Below, one piece after another: positions 34,701 to 47,453 of a stretch of 64,000 nucleotides of DNA. Position 1 is the first letter of the stretch, and each line of letters begins with the position of its first letter. This DNA is from Pempheris klunzingeri (Eukaryota; Chordata; Actinopteri; Acropomatiformes; Pempheridae). The position numbers and the translations under genes were made by a program. The notes under the pieces are model-generated. The model saw only the letters and a program-made list of their open reading frames with translations, did not search any database and had not been told where the DNA came from. The DNA lies in NCBI RefSeq assembly GCF_042242105.1, contig NC_092013.1:10351618-10415617 (forward strand), written 5' to 3'.

Positions 34701-37700
34701 GGAGCCAAAGCAAACATAAAGATGAAGGTGTCTGTGGAGTAATATCGTCCCAAGGGGCCAGTGAAAGTGAAGACAGCCATTTATCAAGTAGAACAATGTA
34801 CTTCATGTTAAAGGGTCATTTCAACCCTTTAAACTTTCCTCTTCTCTCTTGTGTAAAGCTTGTGTAACTTGACTCCCTCACGTCTGAAGGAGTGCTGACC
34901 AAGATTCACACGCCTGTTTCTCACTGTGCACATTGGCCTCCTCTTCCTCCTAGTTCCTCCTAATTTTGGCGGACTACACCGACACCCTTCTTATTTTTAT
35001 TTGTAGGTATTGGCTGTTGGGTTTGTGGGATTTCTCAAGTGTATGAGAGCAGGTGGAAGTGATTGCTTATGTGACAGGAGCAACTCCAGAGTTTTGTCCA
35101 CATCTTCGACGTCGTTAAGGTACGTCTAGTCCAACAGCCAACTCCAGTATTTATGTTCACGTATGGCCGGCGGCTCTGGAGATCCCCCGGACTAATTAGC
35201 TACACTGCTCACCCCCAACCTTGACCCTGTTTCAGCCTGTTACAATCTACTTGGCTAGTTAATTACATCCAGATGTTGTCTAGAAAAGCCCACAGGATTG
35301 ATTCCACTCCACAGGGCCTATGTCCTAAATACAGTGTAGGGTTAACAGAAAGTCATTGTATGTGCGTGCGCATGTGTGTTTGTGTGTGAGTGCTCACACA
35401 AAAATTCGCAGCAAAGTGTGAAAATCTGTGCTATTCATTTGGCACAATAGGTGGAAGTGAAATGATGTGTGCAAATAAAAAGCTCTTCACATGCCAATAA
35501 AACTGAACAGGGCGCAGAGGAACACATGCATGCTTATAATTCATAGTTTCAGCGTGAGTCGTTTTCACATTTAAGTGTGTGTGCTTCAATCATTCATGTG
35601 TCGTGAACTCATGGTTTGATGAAGATAACTGTGAGAGGAATGAGGACTTTTGACTTATGCAGTTTACATTATTCATGCTTCATTTGGGGTTTTTCAACTG
35701 CTTTGCCTGGTCAGCTACTGTAATTATATATTATTAAGTGTACTATAGGTTCCTCAAACTGTTTCTATAATGCCCTTGTGGGCAACCAAAGTAAAGCAGA
35801 TTATGATAAGATTATTTCTACCGTCACCTTGATTGCTTGTTTGTATGATTCAGTTTTCTAGATCTTTAGTTTTTATTGTATTATCGAGTCAAGGACATAT
35901 CCCAATCTTTTCCATCAATTTATCAATCTATCCCTGACAAAATCTGGTGTGTTCTGGTGGGTAGCTGATCGCCCAGACCCAGCCTGTGGCCACTGTTATA
36001 TAATATATAATATGTATATATAACATGGAATATGTGGTAATATAATGTATCTTTTATCTGTAACTGGACCTCTGAGTAGAATAGAATAGAACAACATAGT
36101 ACTGAATAAAATAATAGGGTAGAATAGCATGGTATAGAGGAGAATAGAATAACAAATAAACAATAGAACACTAGATTAAACTAGGATAGACTAGAATAGA
36201 ATAGAATAGAAACATTACCAGACTGTGCGTGTCTCTGCCTTGCAGGATCTCAGGTAAGTGGCCCTGACAGGGCGGCTGTGTGGGAGCTGCTGGACTCGAC
36301 GGACCGTCTTTCCGCACCTGTTCAACACAAACACGCTGACGATTACAAACAGGGAAATGAAACAGGGTATGAACGCAGCCTGTACGTGTCTGTCTTTAAG
36401 CCCCACCGTGTCTCCAGGGGAGGGGAGGATGGTATAGTTGTCGTGCGTTTCCAGAGGCCTCGGCTGAGGTTCACTGTGGGAAAGCAGCGATGGCGGCTGC
36501 CTGCTGTCTGACCTGTACATCTGCTTCTCGACTTTTCCCGTTCCTCCTCTGGCATCAGAGCTCAGCTTGCGAACGGGATTGGTGAGCCATTTCTTGAGGG
36601 CACTGACAGGGTGGCGTGATCCTCCAGACGTGGAGTGTGAGTGTGTGGGGCTGGAGCTGCCTGAGGCCTGGTGGGGCACCGGGCCCACCGATGGGGTAAT
36701 ACTGCCGTCACTGCCCGCCACAGCGTACGACTCTGCTGCAGAGAGACAAAGAGGGAAAAGGATTGGGTTAACGCACAGCAGCTAATTGGGGGGTACATCC
36801 TCTCAGGTCAGATGCTGCAGACAGATTTCTGCACAAAAATGTTGTTCAATTTCCTGTGTTAAGCCCTAACTGTAACTTTAGTCGCTGCAGCTACTGTAGA
36901 CACTGATCCTAAACCATTATAAACACAAAAACAGATCCGTTCTCATGAGGGAGCACTCAACGTCCAACTGGAAATTATATACCATATGTCATATTATATG
37001 TACTGCAACTTGCATTTGCTGGAACTTTTTTTTAATAACAAATAATTTGATATTATTTGACTACATTGAATACTGTACTATAGCTTCACATATCAAAATT
37101 AGCATTTATTTATTTTATATGCTTATCATTTGACTTTAAAGTCTTAATCTGCAAAGTAACTAGTAAATAAGTATAACTACCTCATAATTGTAATTAAGGA
37201 AATGTGTTTGAGTAAACGGTACTGTTACTTTCTCCACTGAATCATGAATAGGCCAACACACAGTTAAGACACTGAATTATGCTATTAAACACAAACTCTC
37301 CTTTACCTCAACTACAACTGGACTCATTTTACTGACTTTCTAGAGATGATTTAGTTACTAAAAGAAGCATTTACAGGATATAAACTGAATTATTTTTCCA
37401 GTCTCCAGTGGATTATGTGATCTAAAGTCACTCACAACTGAACGCATCGTGTCTGCTCTGTACTGCCCTCATTCTTTCTACAGTTCAGGCTGGACCATCA
37501 CTGGAGCTGACACCCTTTTTACAGCACAGCTGGATTTTGTTTCCAGCTTTAAGTCTCTTGACTATGGAAACTGGTACCTAATCCTCAACCACACTGTTTT
37601 AATCAAGCACCCTAACATTAACATTTCACTCTGTTCTGCTGATCATAGCAAAGTGGAATCTTTCAGGAGCCCCACTTTGTCATTTTGGACTCTTCCCAGA

Positions 37701-40700
37701 AGCCACTATTCCCTGTCAGCACATTTATGTAAGCTGTAATCATAATAACAAGCTTTCAAGAAGCCAGTGGAAATCTGGGTCAGCCATTTGCCAAAACGGC
37801 CTGATACTGCCATTAACCAAGACACCATATCAACAGTAAAATACTAAATAATGTGCTTCTCTTTCTGCTCCATTTCAGTTCTTTTATTTCATGGGAAGCA
37901 ACAAAACCTTCCCTAAATACATAACAAAATATTAAATTCACTGTTCATGGCATTGGTGATGATCATTTCTGATGATTTTATGCAAATGCATGCACTGTAT
38001 ATTTATCATGTTAACTTGCTGACACATTGAGCTGACTGTCAGACAGAAGTTCAGGCTGCTGCAAAAAAAATCTAGACATGTAAAGTCGGCTGGATTCGAA
38101 TAAGACTGTAATTAAACTAATTCATCGCCTGGTTCTTCTCTCAGGCAGTGAATGACACAAACTCATTTCTATAATGGGATGATTAAGAGGGAGGGGAGGA
38201 GGGCTGGGGTGTGTGTGTCCTTGTCTGTGTGTGTGACATAAGCGGCAGAGAGAAAGAGTGTTTGTGTGTTTTGTGGCTCTTGAACCAGTCGACTGTTGGG
38301 ACAGTTGCTTATCTCTAAATGAAAAGGTCATGCTCACCAATAATAATCAACCAGTTTTAGGAAGATAGAGGAAGAAAAATCAATCTAGACTGATGGAGAG
38401 AGGGAGCAGGAGAGAAAGAAGAAGGAGCTCAGCTGCAAGACATTGTTCATTGAGAATGAGTCTAGTAGTAGTAGTAGTTTCAGGACAATCCAGCCAATAA
38501 TTGTTGGGATATTTCTGTCTGGACCTAAGTGATGGAGCCTCTGACCAACAGTGTCGTTCCTAGAACCATGGTGGCTATGAACACACACAGTAAAAGCTGG
38601 TGTTGTTGATTCAGATCTGTCTCACAACCAGACATACATCCATCCATTTTCCGCTGCTCACTGGGGGCAGGATCGACTAAACAGGGTAGTCCAGATATCC
38701 ATCTCCCCAACAAATTCCAGCTCCTCCTGGTGGATCCCGGAGGAGTTCCCAGACCAGATGAGAAATATAATCTCTCCATCGTGTTCTGTGTCTATCCTGG
38801 TGTTTCCTCCCTGTTGGATGTGCCTGGAAAAGCTTCAAGGATGGCACCCAGGAGGCATCCTGATCAGATACCCGACACACCTCAACAGGTTCCTTTAAGC
38901 ATGAAGGAGCTGCAGCTCTACTCTGAGCTCCCTCTGGATATCTGAGCCCAGCCACACTATGGAAGAAACCCATTTTGCCATGACAAGGATGGTATCTGCA
39001 TTGCTCCTCCTCGATCTGAGGTTTGACAATCAGTTTCCTTCACAGCTCCCTTACTGACATCCCAGTTTTCAAAAATGGTAACTACCACCCAGGTCCCCCA
39101 TTCTGCAGGCAGGTTGTCCCCTTACATCCCCAACACTGTAGGGACATTTCTGCCAAGACAACTCAACAACATCATTACAAAAAACCACAAAATGGCTACA
39201 CTAAAATTACTTTCTGACCATGTCCTCAACTATGTGACCCAAATAAAATAAAAACAGAACAGAGCAAATTCAACAGAATCATTTGGTGCAAACTTCTGTA
39301 GATGCCCAAATACACACACATATCACCCAGAGCACCCTGAGCAGAGACAGCCATCTGGTCTCCTTGTTTATTATCTATCAAGGTCAGGTCATACAGCACC
39401 ACTAACAGCCACCTTACCATCTGTTGAAATGATGCAACAAGAGCACCTTACTGAAGGTTTTTCCACAAATACATCAACATTTTCTATGAATTGGCCCTTA
39501 ATGGTGCGTAATGGCCACTGTGACGTCCAAACCACCACTGAGCTGAGCGACTCAGCTTGTCATGTTTGTTTGAGTCTCTTATGTAATGTGTCATTTTCCC
39601 ACAGAGCAACAGCTGGATGGCCATCCGGACTAGAGGGAGAGTCAGCGGTGCATGCATGCATGCTGTGAATGCATCCTCGCATCCACGCTTTATGGACATC
39701 CCAAATATATTAAATATATTCTTCTTGTGTAAAACTGTCCATGAAAATAGCGACTAGTGAACTGTGAATGTTTTAACAGAATTAAAACAGAATTTTCTGT
39801 GACCATTTTCACATTTCATTGGGGCAGAGTTGTGTTACCAGTCATGGATTTATGGCTTTATGTGCAACAGAGATAGTGCATACAGCCTGTTGGATGGATT
39901 AAGATTGGGTGGGGCTTCATTCTCTCTATAACCCCATTGGCTCAGACAACACACCTACCCAGATGGAGCGAGATGGCAGCAAACGAGACAAAACGTAGAC
40001 TGTAGTATTGAGGCACTGGCAGCTCAAACGCTGCAAGCAAATTGTAAGCAAATTGTACTTCAATGTGGCTAAACATCAGTTTGATATGCAAGAGTAGAAA
40101 CTAACTAACTAACTAAAGCGTATTACTTCCATGACCTACTTTAGAAAGTCTCTCTCTCTGTGTCTCTCTCTCGTAAAGCAGATGGTTGGGAGACACTTAA
40201 CTACATCTTCCCCCACTAAACCCCCATAAATGGTCATGGTCAGCAACAGCAGGAACTATTGAGATGTTGTTGGAGTGCCGCTTCAAAAAGTATGATGACA
40301 CTTCACCAAGTGTGAGCATGACTAAAGCTTTACACATGAGCCAGGCCGTTATTTGCCTGTATATGGGAGCTGTTGGTGCTTCGTATTCTGTGCGTGCTGA
40401 TGGATGAAATCATCATTATTGCAATCAAATCCAGTCCTTTTTGGCTTAAATTGTGTGCTTCACTTCCTGTTGGAGTCCTGCCAAGGCCCACACCGTTGTC
40501 ATCACCAAAACTACAAATCAACCACTTTCCCTCATGCCTAAACAGGGTTGATGCACAGTTCGTCAATCCAGGAGAGTGACAGATTAGTAGAATTAAAAAC
40601 GCACATATACACACACACACATAAATGTGCCATCTTCTTTGCTCCACATTAAACTAATGAGCGGTTTCATTCCTAAACACAAGACACACATAACACGTAG

Positions 40701-43700
40701 GTATGAAATGTTACATTACAGTTGCTTTCACTTTAAAACGCTAAAGAGAAATAGTTGACAGCGTGTAAAAATACAGAATGGAGCTCAAGGTTAAACCACG
40801 ATCTGATCAGCTGACCTGCCTGTGTGTTCAACTACACACCTAGACAGAGTCTATCTATCCCGCTCCATTTACTTATTGGCCTCCACTGCTTTGTATTGAA
40901 AAACCAACTCCAACCAACCAAGCCTGTCTGTGTTATTTACTAAATTAAATATTACTGCTGTCAACCGATTATGCTGCTGCTAACTGCTACTGCTAAGCGC
41001 TATACACAGACCAGCTGCCATAACTGCAGCACAAAATTATTCAGTACGTAACATCAAACTAAGATACATCAGGCATTTGAACATACATTTCACCTACATT
41101 GCCGTACCAGATATCAATACAAGTGCCATGCCTGTGATTTGTTGACTGTTTCAGCTCTCAGCATCTGCCTGACCCATTATTTTAGTTGACTGTATTTGCT
41201 GGTAAACTATGACAACTATGACTATGATTATGATTAATATCCCTTCATAACCCATGTGATTACATCCTGTATGTTGACAGCATGTTGACCCAGTTTATAC
41301 AGTGTAGCAGGACATCTACGCATCATGCCACCACTTCCTTTTTCGCACGGAGCTGCAGGCTGCTGATGTGGGCTCTCCCTCGTACAATGCGGTCACCTCT
41401 CATAGTTTTTCTTTGTCTACTCTATCACTCCTAAATGAAGATCTGGTTAAGACTCTAAGGCTCCCAGAGCCCACACTAAAGATGAAGTAGCACCTTTTAG
41501 TTACAGCACTACAGAGCTTGACAAAACTTCCAGAACATGTAAGATTTGCCACAACTTTACATACAAAGTTAGTACATTCTTAAACCTGCATTTATTTTTT
41601 TAGCCACTTGGTGTTAGTGCAACACTGACACATTATCTCCTTATAAAGCTGATAGGGCATGTGTGTGTAGCTCAAAAATGATGTTGATCCAAAAGAGTAA
41701 AATTTGAGCAACATAAAACCAAAACAATGAGTTGAAAAATGTTAAAATGCTCCGCAGAATTGGGTGATATCTCCATGTTGGCCCTTTCATATGCAAGTAG
41801 TCATTTGATCAGTTGTGGACATAAAAATATTGACTAAAGCAGCTTTATCACCCATAATGATGCACCTCACACTTACATCTTGGCCTATATTTATTTTATG
41901 CTTTCAATTTCTTTTAAAACATTTTAATGTTTTAATCTACATTTCTGGATTGAAGTTTTTGAAGCATTACTTAATCGCCTCTGCTCTACATATAAATGTA
42001 CCTTGCCTAAGAGGATACTGAGTTCTCAGTGTCTTTCAGACCCTTTCCTTTAGTGAGACAGAACCAATGTTTCATTGTCTAAGTGCACTTTAATGCCATT
42101 CAAGTTCCGTGGTTCAGTGACAATAGCAAAACCATTAAATGTAAAAGTGCAAAAATGGCTGATAGCCTGCAGATAGGCTACTGTAGATGTAGGTGCTCTG
42201 AGGTACTGAACACTTTTCTGCTTGTTAGTCATCATGTTTACTTCTTCACATACTGGCAGTGATGACCTCACACACACTGGTGGGCTAATGGACTATTAGT
42301 CATTGCAGTTTCTGAGCCGGAGTGATGTCTATGTAATGAGACAGGGAGATTGTTGGAAGGACTTTTAAATAGATTTCTAAGTTTCCCAAACATAGTTTAT
42401 CTTGAGGTGTTTGTCTGTCCTTATAAATAGCTTTTGGCCATTTGTGCCAAATAAAATGAAACACTCAGTGAGTCTGCAGAATAAAGGAGTTACAGGGGAG
42501 GTGCATGGAGATCAGAAGACTGCAAAAACAGAGGTGAGAGCCCCAAATTATGTAAGACCACCTGAAAATGATATAAAAGGCTTTCTTGCAACCAGAAAAT
42601 AGAAAAGATACAAAAGAAGAGACAAATAGATTAGATGACAAAATGAGAGGCAGTGCTATCCTGACTGTGACTGCTAGGCATTTTCTAAACACAAAGAAAG
42701 CTCATCCACAGACTCGCAAACAGACAAAAGAAGTATTGTTAGAGTCAGATGGGAAGAAAGCACAAACATCACAGAGGCAATGTGTGTCTCAGAAAGTATC
42801 AGAAATGTTCTAGTAAGCTTTGCAAACAAAGGTGAAGCAGGCAACACAAGGCTGTCTATGTTTTTTCCATTTCACACATCTATTTGCAGGGTCTGTCAGA
42901 GAAGTGCAGCTCCTCACTGAGGAGAGCTGCTCTCTAATCACTCCCCGAGCAACTGGAACAACAGAGGATTTAAGGGTCGGGGAGGTAATGGGGCATGTTT
43001 GTGCGTCTATGTATGTGCATGCTCGAATGTGGGTTTGCGTACAAGCAGTGTCTCAGTATTGTGGGGGTACAGATTAAGAAAATCTCATATGAAAATAGTA
43101 ACTAACCCTATGCAAACATCTGATTAACTGTGGTACAAAGTTATCAGATTAGTAAAAAGTGTAAGTCAAAACATCAATAAATCATTGAAAAACTTGAATA
43201 ACTAATGGAGTATTTAAAAGAAGTACAAAGCCTTACAGTTTTCCTTAAACCTCCAATCAGTGTGCTTTCTAGCTACTGTGTGTGTGTCTACGGGGGTCTT
43301 CTAGCATCGTTTTTTAGGGAAAGGAATGTCGGGACAGTGACTCATTGACTCTATTGTTGCCATGACTCATTGAGTCAGCCGCATATTCAGAGACGCTGCA
43401 GAGATCCAGATGTGACTCTATCATTGACTTTTAGTCTGTTTGGAACATGAATCTGGTCTTGCGGTATCGGCATCACATAAGCACAGATTGCTGATGTACT
43501 GGAAGTGAATCCTGAAGAAAGTATCAATAAAACTGTCATCTGTCGAAGTTGTACAAATACACTAACAATACTGCCATTGTGTCATGTTGGACCAGAGTTT
43601 CCTAAAGTCTCTCTTTGTATTTTATGGAGCTGTGGATCAGCTATGGAGTGATCTTGTCAACAAGGACATAGCAACTTTATTGTGGCTAATTTGCAACAAT

Positions 43701-44859
43701 TTCCAGGCCTTTTTTGTGCATGGCTGACAAATACAATATACTTTATATCGTACAATAGACACCGCATTTGCCTTCACAGATAAACTGAAAACAGGGACAA
43801 AAAAGCCACCGACATGCTGTAGTGTGCAACACTATTTGCTGGTAACATTATGGGGCTGTAGCTCGGTTGATACATTAAACATGACTTAAATTGCTGCTAA
43901 CAGTATCTAATTACCTAAATTAATATGAGGAAATTCATTGTTTCAGCTAATCCTTCCAAGGGTAAAAAAATGTTTGGGTGCTGTGGTCATGTCATAACAA
44001 TGCAAACAATATCGTACACCTGCACAATTTACCACTGATGAATATAAACTAGCATATCAAGGCAAACGTGAGCTAATGTAATATAACATGCTAATAGTAG
44101 GAAGGGGCGTGCAACAGGATGACTAGCAACCACTTTGAAGCTAAAGTGGATTCAAAATAATAATGAAGAAAGTGTTTGGATGGTGTGTGTGGGGGGGGGC
44201 TACAAGAGATGGACTGTAAGCAGAAATAATGTTACTGAGTGCATTTCATAGATTTTTGCACAGATAGATGCAGGTTGCACTCAAGATTGTTACAGAATCT
44301 ACAATATAATCAGTGGAGTGTTCTAAATCCTGTAAAAGTGAATAATTTCTTATATTATGTCGTGAACATGAGGTAAATTTCTGTAGGAAGCCTTTTGTCT
44401 ACACAGCGCCATCATTTTTCTGACTATATAATGCTGCTGGCCTCTCACAAACAGTAAGACTAGACAGTGAATGGATCAAAAACATAATAAAATGAATTAA
44501 AATGTTGCACAAAATCTGCATAGTGAAACGCTGATGAGATTTTACTCTGCTTATTGCGAGAGAAACAAACTTTGGCTTTGATAGATGATACATAAGAAAG
44601 TAGCAACATCTCCATCGTGCACAAGCAACAAAAACAACTGTTGGCAACAACTTCAGGAATTTGGAAAATCATCCTAATATGAATGTGTAATCAGTGAAAA
44701 CTTTGCTCTGCAGTCAGAGAACAACCACAGTGAAAGTCCCCCTGAAGAGCAGAGGGTCTACGTACCTCTAACCCGGACAGAGCAGCAGCCACATTTGCTG
44801 AGCAGTTTTCTGAACAGGTGCTGACACCCACACCCTCGCTGGTGGTGACCCCCTCTCAT
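25772..44859 (-). CDS. arhgef25: ARHGEF25 (p63RhoGEF/GEFT), Gq-activated Rho guanine nucleotide exchange factor, complete
   Basis: The protein loads GTP onto RhoA-type GTPases when activated by Gq/11 alpha subunits at the plasma membrane. Coding exons in gene order: 44859-44766, 36732-36407, 32206-32079, 31727-31661, 31555-31452, 31264-31195, 30303-30214, 29824-29732, 29453-29403, 29067-28990, 28896-28705, 28615-28435, 28345-28140, 28041-27901, 25873-25772. Phases agree; total 640 residues (human about 580). The N-terminus [20 protein letters not shown] keeps the palmitoylation cysteines C23, C25 and C26. The DH domain runs from about 183 to 345 ([38 protein letters not shown]). The PH domain runs from about 368 to 490 ([15 protein letters not shown]). 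The Gq-binding helix ([20 protein letters not shown]) crosses the 28435/28345 junction. The Ser/His/Pro-rich tail ends LKENEQ. The exon 2 donor is weak (ACG|GTGGGG); CAC|GTACAG 21 bases further is also in phase. The 29732 exon donor GTTACT is unusual. Confidence 0.95.
29845..30140. repeat. A-rich interspersed repeat in arhgef25 intron
   Basis: AGATTCAAGATTCAAGACG followed by TTTATTGTTACCCAGATGTA and a long run of ATAAAATA-type sequence resembles the 'tttattgt' repeat at 15960-16420. Non-coding; boundaries approximate. Confidence 0.4.
31815..32060. mobile_element. palindromic MITE, shorter copy
   Basis: The left end TTAAAGGAAGTTAGACATTG and the right end, reversed as TTAAAGGACTAGTTTGACAT, are inverted repeats. 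The interior has the TTAGCCTAGCTTAGCTTAGC and CATGAAGCTCTGTC blocks typical of a very abundant teleost element, also present at 34035-34642. It ends about 19 bases from the splice donor of the arhgef25 exon at 32079. Confidence 0.7.
32612..32797 (+). mobile_element. tRNA-derived SINE
   Basis: GGGGCAGCTGTGGCTCAAGT then GGTAGAGCGGGTTGTCC forms a tRNA-like head with an A-box (TGGCTCAAGTGG) and a degraded B-box (GGTTGATGGTTC). It is followed by TGAATGGGTGAATCAGAGCC and a tail with TTTGGATAAAAACTATATAT, matching a well-known fish SINE layout. It is in an intron of arhgef25, opposite the gene, and decayed. Confidence 0.75.
33070..33172 (+). repeat. SINE/LINE 3' end fragment
   Basis: TATGGAAAGCATCTTGAGAT, then AACATTTGTTATGAAATGGC and GCTATATAAATAAAG are the common 3' terminal sequence of fish SINEs. 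Only the tail is seen. Confidence 0.6.
34035..34642. mobile_element. palindromic MITE, full-length copy
   Basis: Starts TTAAAGGTATAGTTCGACAT and ends, reversed, TTAAAGGAATAGTTTGGGAC. The two arms repeat each other's blocks inverted: TTAGCTTAGCTTAGCATAAA at 34145 and AAGCTAGGCTAAGCTAACCG near 34531. Elements of this kind occur in thousands of copies in teleosts. It sits in arhgef25 intron 2. Confidence 0.75.
36076..36211. repeat. (AGAAT)n pentanucleotide repeat, imperfect
   Basis: AGAATAGAATAGAA units recur at both ends of the block with diverged copies between (AGAGGAGAATAGAATAAC and similar). Confidence 0.75.
36733..44765 (-). other. arhgef25: arhgef25 intron 1 (about 8 kb)
   Basis: No coding exon is recognised. 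It contains a decayed interspersed repeat at 38630-38945, AT-rich single-copy-looking sequence, a short CATG run near 39650, and repeat-like blocks near 41590-41700. The 3' end on the minus strand is a tandem acceptor, GCAGCAG. Confidence 0.6.
38630..38945. repeat. decayed interspersed repeat (LINE 3' region type)
   Basis: CATCCATCCATTTTCCGCTG, then GGATCGACTAAACAGGGTAG, GGAGTTCCCAGACCAGATGA and AATCTCTCCATCGTGTTCTG follow the layout of a very common fish repeat that ends in 'catccattttc..gctg'. Class not assigned with certainty. Confidence 0.65.
44766..44859 (-). other. arhgef25: arhgef25 first coding exon encoding the palmitoylation motif
   Basis: It opens with ATG at 44859 and ends AGAG|GTACGT with one base of the next codon. 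The 31 codons include KCGCC, matching human p63RhoGEF residues 22-26 exactly; these cysteines are the known plasma-membrane anchor. It is separated from exon 2 by an intron of about 8 kb. Confidence 0.9.
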
Positions 44860-47347
44860 GATGATCCACTCCTGCTGCTAGACTTAAGACTATCAGAAGC
44901 AGGCATCATGCTGGACGGACACACACATAAACACATGCACACACTCTATTCCTGTAGTAATACCCTGAGGAGATGGGAGGAAATGTGTACAGAGAGCTCC
45001 ACAGTCATAGTCCAAATCTGAGTAGAAACTCCTGGCAAGCCCAAAAATTGCTGCTCCTATCCCATGATTTGTAAAGTAACAGTGGAAAAACCAAAGACAC
45101 GGTGCTCTCCTCCACTCCCAAAGCTTCTCTGTGTGGTCAGATAGCGGGCAAAGATTATGAGAGGGTCCAAAAGTAAGTGAGGGAGCAACAGAGAGGCAGG
45201 GAATGGGAGGGGCTGTGATGAGGGAGGGGGTGGTGGCTAACATGCTGCACTGCTGCGCCAGCATCTGTTTCCCAGCCCCACCTCCTCTCATTTCTCTCCC
45301 CTCCCCTTCTGCTGCTGACCCCCTCTCTCTTCACACCTCCCTCATCAGCTCCTCTCCTCAGTATTCGCCCTGTGGCCGTGGGACCTTTAGTGCTGTCATC
45401 GCATGAGCAATGACATTGGCTTTTTCCTGAACTAAGCAAAAAAATTTTCCTCTGTACAGAGTAATTTTCTATTCAGTGCTTTATTATTTATAGCCATGCT
45501 AGCGGTGTGGCTATATGGATCGTAGTATCTGTCAGATTGGTGGTCCAGAGCAAAATATCTCAAGTTCTATGAGATGGATTAGCATACAATTTTATACAGA
45601 CATTGATGGTTTCCAGAGGATGAATCCTAATGAAGGTCAAAAATGTGAAAAAGAAAGACCAAATACCTCCAAAACTAACGACACTCCCATCAATCTGAGC
45701 TGTATCTTTGTGTTAACTACCAAATGTTAGCAGACTAACACGCTAAACCAAAGTGGTAAACATTATATGTGCCAAAGGTATGAGGTTAGCATGGTCGTTG
45801 TGAGTGTGCTAGCATGCTGGTGTTAGCATTTAGCTGCAAAGCATGGCTGTGCCTGAGTACAGTTTCACAGATCCGCTATCAGAAGACTCTCATTAAAACA
45901 AATATGGATTCTCATCTGAACAATTTAATTTACAGCAAGATAAATCAGTAAAATATAATCTAAATCTAATTTAATTCATATTGATCTAAATATAATTGCA
46001 TGCATTAATGCACTTTAATGCATTAATGCACTGCTACAAGTAAATACCCACTAAACCCCAGGTAGCTGTAGATGCACACAGAACACACACACAAATTCCT
46101 GTATTTTAAGTCAGCAGTTTCCAGCCTGGGGGTCGGCCTCCCCCAAGGGGTCCCAAGATGAGTCTAAGGGGTCATTAGATGATAAACAGGGTATAAGAGC
46201 AGAAAGAATATAGTAAATTTCTGCTGCACAAAGTTATGCAAACTGTATCGAGAGGTCACCAGCAGACATACTGTAGTTTTGGAGGAAATTCAAAAGCCTT
46301 TCTGGGAAATTCTCTCCACCTTGACGTCATTGTGGGATTTATATTTTAAGTCACATTCCCTAAAAGCCTCAGTTACTTACTTGTATTTGCACATGCAGAG
46401 TGATTTAAAATCTAATCAACAAAGGCAATCTATCATGATCTGTTTATAAAACTAGTAAAGAACCCTCTTCTCTGATCGGGAAGGCAGTTGCCTGCTCTTC
46501 TTTGTCACCACAGGTACCAAAGCATTTCCTCCGCTGTGGAAAAACCAACATGTGGAAATATCCGACACACAGCACACTGAGCTGGCAGGATGGAGGCAGA
46601 CCGTTTTAATCTTAAAGCCACGATTAAGCATTCATGACTAGATGATCTTCTGAGCACAGCTGTCCAGGCTCGTGGCAGCCGGTAGTGTGATTCAAGGAGA
46701 TTTATGCATAAACTCATACAAACCCAAACACAGACAAAGCCAGTGAAGAAGAGAAGAAATAGGAGAAGAAGAAGTTGTCCCTAACACACCTCCTGTTTCT
46801 ATGTGACACATGTAAATTACACAGCACACACACACACACACGGATAAGCACACATTCACGTCACAGGTTGACTAACACAACCCTGGAATCTCAATCCAGC
46901 GAGGACAGATTACAGTTATAAAAATATCAAAATGCTCTTGCTCTCTTGGCCACTGAGTTAAGCTTTTAAAAACTCTGCAGACATGATGATCCCAGTGAGC
47001 TGAAAAGCACTGATCTCTCCACAATGTAGGATTACTGTATGTGCATGCATGTCTATGTGAGCGTGCACACACCTAATTAACCAGTATTTAATCACCAGGA
47101 TAAGGTAATGCGTGCTCTTTGTATTTGGTGTTGCTTTTAGTGTTTTAAATCTCTGATTCAGCCATGATGTCATGTGTGCAAAGTGAAACAGTTTGAGTCA
47201 AATCACATCTCAAGTGATGTTACCGCTGCTCTTCCTCTTTGTCAGATAGCTCCCCACTATGGGTGGCATAGGAGGTGCACACAGAGGAGAAATATATCTA
47301 TAAATTCACTAAAGACATGAGTGCAGCAGATAAACTCACTGAGTTAC
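44860..47347. other. sequence between the arhgef25 first coding exon and the upstream alternative exons
   Basis: A CT/GA-rich block at about 45200-45370 (CCCTCCCC-like runs) may be promoter-proximal to the 44859 exon. The rest is AT-rich with no exon recognised. Confidence 0.35.
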
Positions 47348-47453
47348 CTTTGCATCCTGCAGCCACACTGAACTTCCTGGCCCACTTGAACTGCGTCTGG
47401 ACGTCCTGATTGTTTTTAGCTGACAACAGTTTCTCCCGGCTGGTGTCTGAAAT
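47348..47453 (-). other. putative alternative coding exon of arhgef25 (second of two)
   Basis: Preceded by a TTTTTGCTTCATGTGTTAG acceptor and followed by AAAG|GTAACT. The open frame encodes 35 residues beginning ISDTSREKLLSAKNNQDVQT and including FKWARKFSVAAGCK, plus one spare base. That is phase 1, identical to the phase in which exon 1 enters arhgef25 exon 2 at 36732. I do not recognise the peptide. Coding status is inferred from frame, composition and splice phase. Confidence 0.5.

Noticed and set aside
47348-47453. The unrecognised exon as part of a separate gene between arhgef25 and ankrd33
   Set aside because: No further exons in a compatible phase were found other than 48451-48513 upstream and arhgef25 exon 2 downstream, so membership of arhgef25 is the simpler reading.
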